From Adiantum capillus-veneris (lineage: Eukaryota > Streptophyta > Polypodiopsida > Polypodiales > Pteridaceae): a DNA stretch of 64,000 nucleotides. Below, one piece after another: positions 52,572-63,950 of the stretch. The notes beneath the pieces are model-generated. The model was not told the origin of the DNA. It worked only from the letters and a program-made list of their open reading frames with translations, and did no database searches. Positions within the stretch are counted from its first letter, which is position 1; each line of letters opens with the position of its first letter. A program made the position numbers and the translations under genes. The stretch spans positions 37,729,239 through 37,793,238 of the forward strand of contig CM043966.1 in NCBI GenBank assembly GCA_014529385.2, read 5' to 3'.

Positions 52572-55470
52572 GCTACTCATGATCCTAGTAGCTGGCCTGA
52601 AAAGAGTTGTTGGTATTTAGCAGGGATAATACTTTTTGCCTGAAGAAGGCTAGTTGTTAACATTCTGATGATTATTGGGTAAATACATGCTTTGTTGGGA
52701 AAGCATTAGCCTTCTTTTTTTTTCGTTTCAAGCATTGCAATTAGCTATAATAGAAAGATATGTTTTGGCATGTTTTTTTTGGAATTCAATTATTGCCATT
52801 TGCATCAAAAGGGGTGTAGGTCTTTTGATGAGTCATAATAACATTTTCTATAAATTAAATTCAATTTAGTTGATTACAAAACAAACTCTATCATTTAAGA
52901 TAATTCTTGGTAAAATTATCTTTAAGTAGGACAAGGAAAACAATTGAGAGGTCCTTGACACTTGTAATACGTATTCAAAGCTAACAAATCCGTTGTCTTA
53001 TTTATACAGATGCAAGTGAGAATGCTATCTTTGATTAAAGTGGTTAAGCTTAGCTATTGTCTGGTTTTAAAGACTTATATCTTAATTTGGATTGATTGTC
53101 TACAAGACTATTTGAATGATTCTTGATCTTGACCATATTGTACAAAAATGAATCTAATACTGAGTTATTTTTGTGTAATCCATCCTCCATTTCTCTAAAC
53201 CCAGTTGTCTCTTGAACGAAAATTTCTTTTCGTATAAGTATTAGTAACAATACATCAACAAACACATCCTATACACAAGGCCCTTCCATTTTTTTTTGGG
53301 GAGGTATGAGATACTAGATTTAGTTTAGTTTATGTTTATAGGATCAAATTGACCCATTGTCGATAAGTCCTTGATCGGTTGATAGGTGTTAGGTGGTCAG
53401 TTTGTGACTATAGGAGGGGTTCTGCTCTCACAACCTTAGTAGTCCTTTAGCTTGGCTAGTGTTAGGAAGTAGTTTCTCCCATGGTTACTCACCCTTGATA
53501 GATGTCCTTTGGTTTTTGGAAAAATATACTTTTAAACAAACCGTTTGAATGTGAGTTATCTACGACCTTGAAAAACATGCCAAATTATGGAGAACATTGC
53601 AGAATATTTGAAAGATCACCCAAAACACAAAATGCCTCCCACTATGATGCGGACTTTTCTTGTTAGAAAGGACAAAAGCAAGAGACTAAAGAGCTAAAAT
53701 TGGATGAACATAGTACCTACCTTACTACATATGAAAATTATAAAGGGGTTAAATAGGTGACTTATTGGAGTTGATTGTGATATCGTCTTGTGGTTGATTA
53801 CTATGAGTCTTTTCCTTGCACTTCACCCTTTGGGGCCCATTTCTTGGTTGACTGCCACCTGTGGGAGTGACCCTTCTCTTGGTGGGTTTTCACATTTAAT
53901 ACTTAGGTATGTGACCACTTTAATTTGGCCCAAACATTTTTAATCTTTGACCTACAGGTATCGTGACTTGGTTCTTTGAATCTATTGCTCATTGTAGCAC
54001 ATTCTCTTTGCCTGAGGTTACACCATGTGGCTCTGTTCTCTTTTCCTCTTTGAGTGGGATTTTGCATCTTCCTTAATGTACCCAATTGCCTTCTTTTCCC
54101 TTTGATTAGCTAATGGGCTCAACCTCCTAGTGCACAGAGGTGCTTCGCTCCTCTTAAGAACGATAATGCTCCACCGGCTATGGCTTGGCTTATTGATGGT
54201 GCCATAGAGATTTTTCCTTCTCTTTTTGAAGACATGGCAGTGTTTATCTTTCCTTTTTCCATATTGTTTTACTATGCTACTGCCTACTGTAGGCTTTGCA
54301 TGAAGCTTTCAATGTGTCCATGCACTCTTGCTTACACTCAGCAGGTCTCCATTTATTTTCTTGTGCTTTCTAGCTTAATTTTTGTAGGACTATACCTACC
54401 TTTGTATTATAGGGCCTTAGATTGGCAGTTCCACACCTATGATACCTCAATCACCTCTAACTTTTGCTTTGGAAGTGGAGGCGAGCTTGCATAAACTCTT
54501 GCTACTATTTAGGTGAGGGTTACCTAACCCTCACTTAAACTTGGTTTTGCCCCCCCTTTTGTCTGCCAAAGAAATAAAGGATGGTTGAATTTTTGTTGTA
54601 TGATGATAATGGAGGGCTTCACTCAATGATACTATCATGGATTTTGGGGGAGGTTCTTCCTTGCAGATTTTTGTTTAATCACTTAATCCTGGTTTAAGTT
54701 GGATCATGGATACTTATTGCTCATTGGTTTCTCCACATTGTTAATCCGTTCTACGATCAAGAACTTTTGAGTAGTTTGGGAATCTTTTACTAAAATTTGA
54801 TGCTATACCTAAGTTCCCTTTATGCTATAGTAGTTGTAAGAGGTGGACTGCCTACCTCAAATTTTACTTTAAGACCTGTAGTTGACCAACTTATTGACTT
54901 GGTCTTGGGATTTCTTCTAGCTTTGATATTTGGTTCAGGAAATTTAGCACTTTGGATTTACTATATGGTTTGTAGTTGACATCTTGGATGCTTGAGAATA
55001 CATAATTCTGATAGTGTTTTACTCCAGAGAATAAGAAATTTTGTTGAGGTCTTCCTCTCTACTAAAAAAAGGACTAGAATCTATTTTGGTTGATTCGATT
55101 GGCCTAATTAGGTCAGATGATTTTGTTATGGTTATTGATTATATATAATTGGTTTACATGTTGCTGGTTGTTTATTAGACATGATCACTTGTTGGTCATA
55201 ATGCTCATAAACTCTTTTTTAGACTCTAATGTTGCATTGATATCGACTATCAGCAATTGCGTCTTTCTTGGGTTTTCTGATTCTCTAAACTTTACCTTGA
55301 TGGGATGGCTATGACTTGATTAAGCAGGGTATTTTTAATTAAATACTCAAATTGGGCTACTATAGTTTTACAATCTTGTTGGTTCGCCAATCTATATTTT
55401 GGATTTGTGTTGTGGTTTCACAATTTGGCTCTTTATTCAGGTTAAAATCTAGTTGACACTCAGGCTGATG
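52569..55470. other. AT-rich spacer with copy 1 of a dispersed repeat
   Basis: 52900-53460 is copy 1 of the repeat also found near 59210 and 61610. A hydrophobic 104-codon open stretch at 54180-54494 (MAWLIDGAIEIFPSLFEDMA) is unrecognised. The rest shows nothing definite. Confidence 0.5.
52900..53460 (+). repeat. Dispersed repeat R1, copy 1
   Basis: Shared landmarks with the other copies: GCTAACAAATCCGTTGTCTT, TACTGAGTTATTTTTGTGTA, CCCAGTTGTCTCTTGAACG, and TTGATCGGTTGATAGGTGTT. Divergence is high (many indels), so it is an old family. Copy 3 (61610-62155) covers the same length; copy 2 (59210-59560) lacks the last part. Confidence 0.7.
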
Positions 55471-55479
55471 CTTGTGGTT

Positions 55480-57300
55480 GATGTTTGAGGACTGTTTAGA
55501 GTGTGAAGGATTCTCAACAAAGTAGCTCCAAACCAAGGCTTTATCTACGTACACTGTCTTTTCCATAATGTACTTCTTGATTGGATACAACCTAAAACTC
55601 TTTTTTATGAGTGCTTTGACCTTATTTTTGGCAATCATAAACTGCTCGATAATGTTCTCATTGGTTGGTCGTATCAACAACCCATAAAAAAATTGGTTTA
55701 TGGTAATGATTTTCTTTGGCTTGAATCTGTTCATGAATGTACATGCAATCAATTTACCACATATTGCAAAGACTTTGATACATACGGTTTTCATGTTTGT
55801 ACTTGTGATCTTGATATCATTGACAATATCAAACTTCAGGAAATCTTGGCCAATGGGCTCAATCACATACCTAACTTTCCTAAAAACCCTTATTTGGCTC
55901 TATCAGCTTTACTTAGCTGTTTAACTGACCTTGTCAGTTCTCTCCAACTAGAGAAGACAGTCCTACTGGACATAACTCATAACTCAAGTTATGGAGGAAT
56001 GCTTCTTTCAAAAAATATCACAAATCCCTAGAAAATGGCTATCTGATAACTCCTGGTTAACACCGGAACTTGCTCTTGATTTTCAAAAGATATCTAATAA
56101 TTGGTTCATAGTCGGGCTGGACAAAAACCCTAATTGTCCCACTCTTATATGCAAAAAACTTGCTTGGATTGCTACTCATGATCGGGTTTCTGGGCATGAA
56201 TTTTTAAGAATTAACTCTTCCATTCAGACTGTCACCAATAACATCTCAAGATACTTGGAGGATTTAGGCTATATTGTACAGGACACAAAACTGCCAATAC
56301 TTTTTCCCACCTATAAGATACATAAACACAAATTGAGATGGATATCTGACGCTTCTAGTAGTATCTTTACTAATATCACCAAAGATATCACTGTATGCCT
56401 TGACCTAATGCTGAGTGAGTTTGAACTTATTTGTGCCTCTAAACAAAAATCTGTCACGACTTTCTTCAAATATAGTACAACCCCTTCTGGATTACAAACA
56501 ACTCCACTGAAGTCTCTCTTAACCTCCTTAAACATATCTTCCATATTTTTTCTGCAGATATCACACAATGTTATGAAAACATTCCCCTGGATGGAGATCT
56601 TGGCCTTATAAATGTTCTATCCAAGGTAATCGGAATTGCTTTCTCCAATGCAAGTAAGAAGAATCTTTTTTACCTATCACTTTCCAAAAAACCAAAGTGG
56701 ATAAAGAAAACGCACTCTATACACCCCCTACACTTCAATGAAGAGAAGCTTTGTCGGTACATTTCCTGGTTGCTTGATAATTGCACTATCCTTTCCGGAG
56801 GTCATTGTTTCAACCAAAGCCTACTTATGTGTAATACCTACCTAGCCTCTTTGAATACAAATGGTTTCTTAAAACCATGGAATGTATAAATAATAATCTG
56901 TCTCTTTTCAGACATACTGACAAGTACATGGATGAGATAGTTAGCATCAACAATAAGGCTTTCCCTGAGGAAATCTGCCATATATATCCTCATTGCTTAA
57001 ATATTATTGAACCTACATCCTTACACAAGTTCTTAACTCCCGATGGGGCTTTTTTCACCTCAGTTCAGTTCCTTAACCTTTCTATCTCCCTTCACACCCC
57101 TTATGTTGGTGGATACGACCTAAGATTTGTATGGAAAAGGGATCTTCTTAAACTGCTACCTTTGGAATTCATTAAGAAGAAGAATAATAGACCGCACAAA
57201 ACTGCACTTAGCACTTGTATCAGCCTACTCTATTTAATCATTTACTCTTCCTCCAGCTATCTCCTTGCCTGGGAGGACATTAAATAACTAATTAGTAAAT
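55480..57300 (+). pseudogene. Penelope-like reverse transcriptase remnant
   Basis: The first frame (about 55490-56030) reads GWSYQQPIKKLVYGND, ECTCNQFTTYCKDFD, HVCTCDLDIIDNIKLQEILA and NGLNHIPNFPKNPYLAL. Next (55991-56550) come FIVGLDKNPNCPTLICKKLA, YIVQDTKLPILFPTYKIHKH (Penelope-type 'P..YKiHK' block) and RWISDASSSIFTNITKDI. Then ADITQCYENIPLDG carries motif A Asp (GAT at 56557), FNQSLLMCNTYLAS resembles motif B, and HTDKYMDEIVSINN is motif C with YMDE (56925-56936). Frameshifts occur near 56030, 56550 and 56880. This order fits Penelope-like RTs; no GIY-YIG endonuclease is seen. It could also be another RT group of the same sort. Confidence 0.6.
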
Positions 57301-57480
57301 ATTGCGATAACAGGTTCAGTAGAAACCAAATTGTCAATAAAATCTTACTATCTCTTACTCAACATGATTGGCCTGGGTTACATTTTACATAGGAAAAGCC
57401 CATTTCTTTAATAAGGTAGTAGGCCCATTCAAAATGGGCCTACTATCAACCCATTGTGTTTGGTGCCTGGGACAGGGCAG

Positions 57481-57481
<1 letters not shown>

Positions 57482-57542
<61 letters not shown>
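57482..57542. repeat. (AC)n microsatellite
   Basis: About 30 AC units, 180 bp downstream of the Penelope-like remnant. Confidence 0.97.
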
Positions 57543-57546
<4 letters not shown>

Positions 57547-57769
57547 TGTGTATTACCTAAGGATCATTAGCTTAATTGGACACCTTTTAGCTTCACCACA
57601 CTAGGAATCCACCATGGGTATTAACCCTTCTAGGGGACAAGGTGGTTTTTTTTACAAAACGAGGCGGTTTACTGCCTCTAATATTACTTTCCGTGAAGGC
57701 GCCTTGTATAGCTCTCTCATTCTGCCTTTAAGCGGCCTCGCGCTAGCTATGGGGAGTCTCTCCATTCAT

Positions 57770-57960
57770 GGCGCTCTGCTCATCACATCAACCTGACGGC
57801 CATCCTTCTTCCTCTATTTAAAGAGGTGAGGGCGCATCTCTGTCCCTCACTTAGCTTTGGTTGTTGTTCTGCTTACATTAAGTACAAACTGAGTAGCTGT
57901 GTTACTTTGAAATATGGAGCTTGCAACACAAGTCTCTCAGATTGGCTTCTCCACCCTTGC
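57770..57960 (+). repeat. Dispersed repeat R2, copy 1, with TATTTAAAG box
   Basis: GGCCATCCTTCTTCCTCTAT, TTAAAGAGGTGAGGGCGCAT and CTTGCAACACAAGTCTCTCA are matched at 59910-60080 by GGCCTTCCTTCTTCTATTTA, AAGAGGTGAGGCTGCATTCT and CTTACAACACAACCAACTCA. The shared CTATTTAAAGAGGTGAGG followed by a T-rich, CTCAGTTAGCT stretch looks like a TATA box plus leader of a mobile element. Confidence 0.7.
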
Positions 57961-58531
57961 ATATTTTTTTGCATACACATTTTTGTACTAAAAGAAGGGG
58001 GTTATTTCTCTGTGTAAATAACGTTGTAGCTTGTTTTTTATATGCTGATGCTTGATGTAATTCTCTATTTTGCATAAAAGAATCCTGGATATGGTATTGG
58101 TTAATCGATGAGGGTATATGAGGTTGATATTTTTGGCATGACTTGCTTACCCTTCTATTGGGTGCTTTGGGTTGCTGATATACTACGGGATTACTGTTCT
58201 AAGTTGGTTTCGACACATGGTACCAACTGTTGCAGTATATAATATCTGTATAAACTATTTTGTTGGGGTGGTTGCTCTACAACAAACATTAGATCCTTTA
58301 AGAGATTTGGCTGCTAATTTTTACTTAGCATTACAGTGTTCAGTGGACAGTATAACTGATCTTACTTGCATGGCTTACTGAGCAACATATCGCCTCGTGA
58401 TTTGCTTGATACTAACTTTTTGTCATAAGGTTTGTAGCAATATCAATAAGAAACCTTGATGGGCCTTATACATTGGACGGCCACTGGTACTTACATGGGT
58501 GGGTTTTTTGACCCTATTGAGCACTAAAATT

Positions 58532-58690
58532 GATTGGCTATAGGGATTTACATGGGTTGTGATGGTTTCCTTTCCTACTACGCACTGGTTTTTGTTATGC
58601 ACTGTGCACTGAACTTGATTGGCTATAGGCACCTACATGGGTAGTGATGGTTTCCTTTCCTACTGTGCACTGGTTCTTAAGGGTGCTATG
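58532..58690. repeat. Tandem duplication, 85 bp x 2
   Basis: GATTGGCTATAGGGATTTAC at 58532 recurs as GATTGGCTATAGGCACCTAC at 58617. Both continue ATGGGT.GTGATGGTTTCCTT. Confidence 0.88.
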
Positions 58691-59209
58691 CCCGATTGAA
58701 CGCTGTTGCAATACTTGGTCTTTTCTTTATTAAAGATAGGTTATATACTATAGCTTCTACATGCTTATTGGGCGGTTGTTGCTCCTCTTTATAGCTTTGA
58801 ATATTGATGTTGTACTAGCACTTTAAAGCATGTTATATTTAAAAAAAAAAACTTAATGGTCCGATCAGGGCTCTTTGTCACTTGAACTGCTTGAAGAGAA
58901 GTTTATGATAAGACATTGACAAAATCTGGGATGATTTGGAGTACATCTACCATGATGGATATGTAATTTAAAAAACAAACAAAAACTAGCGTGATGCTTT
59001 ATAGAAACTATAAATGGGACGTTTTATAAAACTTCATTTTGTAAAGCTTTCATAAAATTGATGAAAATATATAAAGTAAAAAAAGAGGGGGATTCTGACA
59101 CTTGGATTAGAAGGGGTAATGGGCTTCTAATCAAAATGACACTATTTTACTAAAAACTTTGGGTTAAAAAAAAAGAAGAGGAAAAGAAACACTTTTTACA
59201 AGAATACTA

Positions 59210-59560
59210 TGGACTAAGCTCGTGAGTTAGAAAAAAGTTTGTAAGGTGGACATGGATAACAACTGATATAGTCCATTGATACCTGTAAAACACATGCAAG
59301 GCTAACATATTTGTTGTCTTGTTTGGATGGATGCAGGTAAGGACTCTATCTTATCTTGGAAAGTTTTTTTGGCTAGCAACCTGTCCAACACTATTGCTTG
59401 GGAAATTCTTTTGATTAAACTGTATATTGGAATGATGCTTCATTCCTATAAGGATTGTACAAAATTAATTCTAATACTGAATTGTTTTGTACTTATCATC
59501 TCCTTTGTTCTAAAGCCAGCTGTCGTTTGAATGTAAAAAGTTCAATTATGTCTTATTATT
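59210..59560 (+). repeat. Dispersed repeat R1, copy 2
   Basis: GGTGGACATGGATAACAACT, AAGGACTCTATCTTATCTTG and AAAAGTTCAATTATGTCTTA are nearly the same as in copy 3. It is followed by (AC)n at 59584-59641. Confidence 0.78.
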
Positions 59561-59582
59561 TATAGTAGAACAGCTAGAATAG

Positions 59583-59583
<1 letters not shown>

Positions 59584-59641
<58 letters not shown>
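59584..59641. repeat. (AC)n microsatellite
   Basis: About 29 AC units directly after R1 copy 2. Confidence 0.97.
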
Positions 59642-59644
<3 letters not shown>

Positions 59645-59909
59645 TTCACTAAGCTTAAAATAGTGTGTATCATGCCATAGATTGTCGACACTCTAGGGTT
59701 ATAAAAAAACCGACACCTTTTTGCTAGATATGGGATAGGACCCTTAAAAGGGTATGATGGTTACACGGAATGGCTAAATTTACTACTTACTGCCCTCATT
59801 ATGCTGCGTTATGGTAACCCTACTGTGCCGGACTACATTGCAGGTGGCTACTCATCCGCAAATCCCCAGGTGGAGCTCCATCTACTCAATACACTTTGCA
59901 AGCAACTAG

Positions 59910-60080
59910 CCATGAGTGATGGCGGCCTTCCTTCTTCTATTTAAAGAGGTGAGGCTGCATTCTGCCCCTCAGTTAGCTCTGCGTGTGTTTTACTTGTGTT
60001 AAGTGTGAGGACTGCGTGTTTTTTTACCTATGTTGCACCAAACATGGAGCTTACAACACAACCAACTCAGGTTGGTCACT
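59910..60080 (+). repeat. Dispersed repeat R2, copy 2, with TATTTAAAG box
   Basis: Diverged second copy of the 57770-57960 block; the CTATTTAAAGAGGTGAGG core is identical apart from one flanking base. Confidence 0.7.
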
Positions 60081-61600
60081 AAGATTAGCATCAATGATCT
60101 CGTTTCTGTCATTTTTTTTGATTTAAATGGTAAGCACTGTCGCATAAAAAATCCTGTACTTAGCAGTGATTTACTTAAACGGTCGAGATGGCTATACTTA
60201 ACAATGCATGATATAAATGGTTGGACCACTGTATGGTTGGCTCGGTTTGACAGTAACTAGCATTACTAAGGGGTGTTGTTCCTCGTTCTTCAGTCTGGTA
60301 AGGTCCACTACAATGGTCGGCTATGACTGGCATCATATAATTGGAAAGGTTGTTTTGGGGCATGACTATGGTATTGTCATTGGTTTTTTTGCCGCTTTTC
60401 ATTATTCATAACTATCTGCAAGTACATAATGTTCAAATTTTTGAGATAATGGGGTTTCCTTACCCGGTATTCACTGTTTTTTATTTACTAGTTGATAATG
60501 GTACATAGGCAAAAACTTGAAAAATATTGGGTAGCATAACTGGCCGCTTAGCTTGGTATAATAAATCACCGTGTGGTTAGGCTTGCTTAAACAAATTACG
60601 ACACTTTTGAGGATTGATGTTCCTTATTGCTTAACCGGGTAAAACCCATTATGTGGGTTGGCTAGGTTCATATGGTAAAGGCCGAATGGGCTAAGCAAAC
60701 ATGAGGTAATAATCCTGCTACTGCTTACGGTGGCTCTGCATTGTACATTGGTTGGGGGTTAGCCAATTGGCTTGTGGCATACTAGTTGTACCTTATTGTT
60801 TACTGGTCTTTTTGGACTTGATAAAGATACTAGTTGTTTTCTTCCACTTAGCACATGTATTACTGTAAGAAACCAGGGTTGTCTCCCGATTGCGTACTGA
60901 CTTTCTGAATAAAAGATGTTCGGTGGATTGTTCTGGGTGGAATCCCCATCGGATGCATATTGCCGCTAAGACTTGGTGGTTTACTGGTTTACTGGTCTTT
61001 TTGGACTTGATAAAGATACTAGTTGTTTTCTTCCACTTAGCACTTGTATTACTGTAAGAAACCAGGGTTGTCTCCCGATTGCGTACTGACTTTCTGGATA
61101 AAAGATGTTCGGTGGATTGTTCTGGGTGGAATCCCCATCGGATCCATACTGCCACTAAGACTTGGTGGTTTACTGTTTTTTTTGGTAATGCTATATGGTT
61201 TCAACATTCCTATAAACATGCTTAAAAAAAGCACATAAAAAAACACACACACTTACTTTTTTCATGCACTTGGTCTAAGCTAGATACCGTGTTTATATCT
61301 AAAGATCTTTGCTAATTGTCTTACTCATTAGAGAATGAAGTAACATACAAAATTCAAGGAAGGAGAATGCCATAAACCCTATTTGGGGTGAAACTTTATA
61401 TGTCATAAAAAACTTGCTTGATATTCTTAAAGGAAATTTTATTTAAGCTGCTCTTGCTTTATGGCAAAGTAAGTATGGAGCTTCATCAATGGAGTTGGTT
61501 CACTTGGTTTCAAAGGTGGTATGGCCTTCTAAAATATAAATAAACCTTACACTTTGGGTGATAAAAATCTTTATAAATACTTTGGACTATGCTTGAAAGT
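60080..61600. other. Spacer with 189-bp tandem duplication
   Basis: Apart from the duplication at 60798-61178, this is AT-rich DNA without recognised genes. Repeated phrases such as GGTTGGCT.GGTT and GGTAAAACCC hint at internal decay of a larger repeat. Confidence 0.45.
60798..61178. repeat. Tandem duplication, 189 bp x 2 (63 codons on the - strand)
   Basis: TACTGGTCTTTTTGGACTTG occurs at 60801 and 60990, and the units are nearly identical over 189 bp. As 189 is divisible by three, the - strand frame 60793-61155 reads two copies of a 63-residue unit (GFHPEQSTEHLL, NRETTLVSYSNT, WKKTTSIFIKSKKTSK). I see no support that this is a real protein. Confidence 0.92.
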
Positions 61601-61609
61601 TTCTGAAAA

Positions 61610-62155
61610 ACCTTTTTAAGATGGACATGGATAACAATTGGTATAGTCCATTTGATACATGTAAAACACATTCAAGGCTAACGTATCTGTTGTCTTGTTT
61701 GAATGTATGCATGTAAGGACTCTATCTTATCTTTGGAGGTTTTTTTTTGGCTTTAAGCAGTTGTCCTTACATGATTACACATGCACCTATGGCAAGGGAA
61801 GTACTTCTGATAGCTGTATGCTGGAATGAAGCTTCATTCATATAAACATTGTACAAAGATGATTCTAAGACTGAGTTATTTTTGTACTTATCATTCCTTT
61901 TCTCTGGAGCCAGCTGTCTTTTGAATGCAAAAAGTTCAATTATGTCTTATATTAATGGTAAAACATAAAGCTTTTTCCATTTTAAGGGAAACCGGGACAC
62001 TGGCTTTAGAGAATAATTTTGGAACTTAGTTCTAAGTTGGACCCATAGTCTGTAAACCCTTGACCGGTTGACTGGTGTTAGGCGGCCGTTCATAGGCTAT
62101 GTTTCTGGTCTCTTGCTCACGGCTATCATAGTCTCTAACTTTGCCGGTTTAAGGA
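61610..62155 (+). repeat. Dispersed repeat R1, copy 3
   Basis: Longest copy: AGATGGACATGGATAACAAT, AGGACTCTATCTTATCTTTG, AAAAGTTCAATTATGTCTTA, CTTGACCGGTTGACTGGTGT. It ends where the unknown coding remnant begins. Confidence 0.75.
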
Positions 62156-62670
62156 TTGCAAGCCCAATCCACAAGACTAATTCTATATTTACATATTTCC
62201 TTTCAGGATCAAAAACACTTTAGAATGACAGCCCGCATGAAAGTAAATATCAACCTTGAGAATTATACAAGGATTCTAGAGCAGATTAAGTTTTACCTAA
62301 AAGAACATACTCCAAAAAATGCCTTAGCAGTTAGAACCCGACCTTTTCTGGCAAGAAAGGCCAAATATTTTATCACTTACTACAATAAGTAGTCATAGCC
62401 TCATTAACTTTTTGCTATATTGCAAACCCTTGCTTTCTCGCAAGGTTTGGAATTATGCTCTGAACCTCTCTCTGTGGCAACATCCCTTGTCCTCAGATGT
62501 ATTAGCAGCGTGGATGCTTCTCAACTAATTTATGACTCGGCTCTTACCTCAAACAAAAAGATGTCTATCTTACACATGTTATCTTTTAATGGGTCAAAAT
62601 TTTGGCTATCTTGGACAAGGATTCCAAAGATGGTGTTAATTCGATTTTCCAATACGCAACACAACATCTC
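62156..62670 (+). pseudogene. Unknown coding remnant, part 1
   Basis: An open stretch (MTARMKVNINLENYTRILEQ, IKFYLKEHTPKNALAV, ARKAKYFITYYNK) is followed, in shifting frames, by LINFLLYCKPLLSRKVWNYA, LSSDVLAAWMLLN and VKILAILDKDSKDGVNSIFQ. The coding look (biased composition, alternating frames) stops at the LINE-A fragment at about 62670. I do not recognise the family. It may belong to the same protein as 63300-64000. Confidence 0.4.
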
Positions 62671-62993
62671 CTTGTCATATGTAAAAGTGGGTGCTCACCT
62701 CATGACCAACTGTGTTGTGGTGTTAAACACCATAGCCTTGGTTTTCCCCAGGTTAACAAATAGTCCACTATCATGGGCAAATATTTACAAAGCATCTAGA
62801 TGATGCAGAGTCCCCTCTAGGGAGCCAAAAATCAACACAATATCATCAACATATAACAATAGTGGGATCCATGTCCCTGCCAACTATGCTCCTCTATCAC
62901 CAAACCTCTCAATGTAGTTAGCAACCTCATCCACATACATAGAGAAAAGAGTAACAAATAGCTTTGATACCAATGTAACATTTAATGCACTAG
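62671..62993 (-). pseudogene. LINE-A RT fragment
   Basis: The - strand reads LFVTLFSMYVDEVANYIERF and GDRGAQLAGTWIPLLLY, then VDDIVLIFGSLEGT (motif C YVDD) and NLGKTKAMVF-type sequence in another frame. It corresponds to the motif B-to-C region of LINE-A (compare DEVSDYI...GAQLAGTWIPLLLYADD). Confidence 0.82.
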
Positions 62994-63186
62994 TAACTTG
63001 TTTGTAGTTAGCAACCTCATCCACATACATAGAGAAAAGAGTAACAAATAGCTTTGATACCAATGTAACATTTAATGCACTAGTAACTTGTTTGTAGTTA
63101 GCAACCTCATCCACATACATAGAGAAAAGAGTAACAAATAGCTTTGATACCAATGTAACATTTAATGCACTAGTAACTTGTTTGTA
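62913..63186. repeat. Tandem triplication, 90 bp x 3
   Basis: TGTAGTTAGCAACCTCATCC begins at 62913, 63003 and 63093, and the three units are essentially identical. Each joins about 50 bp of LINE-A RT sequence to AGCTTTGATACCAATGTAAC and ATTTAATGCACTAGTAACTT. 90 bp is 30 codons, so the - strand frame stays open across the units. Confidence 0.95.
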
Positions 63187-63299
63187 GCAGAAAAATTGAT
63201 AACATAATGAGCATTTCATTAAGAACAAGTTCCTAATGAGCATAGAGAGAGTACTTAATTTGAGAAAGCAACATAGCAATTTACACCTAGCTAGTTTGT

Positions 63300-63950
63300 A
63301 CAATATCAACAAGAGCTTGCCTCATTCTCATCTTCTGGGGCTGATTTGTCCAAATTTTTGAAAAAACTATGCGGCCTTAATCCTACCTTTATAAGTACCC
63401 CGGCTACCCCGTCTATCCCTCAAACATGTGGCATCTTTTGTAGGGATAGTGCTACTCTCGAAGCCGTCAAAGAATTTTAGAGAAATCTCTGGCTCCCTCA
63501 ATGACTCTAACCTCTTAGAAATGGTACCAAAAATCTCCAAAGTCTTTCCTTTCCTACCTGTTACGCAGATTGAAATTGAATCTTTTGGGGTAGACCATCA
63601 GCTCTGGGTCTTACCTAACAAAGTCTTTTTAGCACTTATTCGAAGTGAAACTTGGGTTTACCGTGCTAACCTCCTTGCCTGTACTATTGAAGACTGCAGA
63701 CTCAAAATTCTAAAAGCTGGACAATTCCTTGATAAAGGGGAGCTCATAAAAGCCCCCTTCAACCTCAACCTCATCGATCACTCCAAATACCCTTCCAATA
63801 CAGGCCTCTACATCCGTACAAACGGAAACATGGAGTTTGCCAAAAGCAACCCTGACTTCTACACAGAATCCATTTGGAATGTTTTTCAGCCCTATGTTAA
63901 ATGTGCCTGCAAATTTCTTGACCCTAAAGCACGCACGCATGCACATGCGT

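Larger units (their letters stand above)
57590..59583. other. Repeat-derived spacer, repeats R2 and an 85-bp duplication
   Basis: R2 copy 1 lies at about 57770-57960 and an 85-bp duplication at 58532-58690. R1 copy 2 begins near 59210. No gene is recognised. Short tracts such as poly(A) at 58842 occur. Confidence 0.5.
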
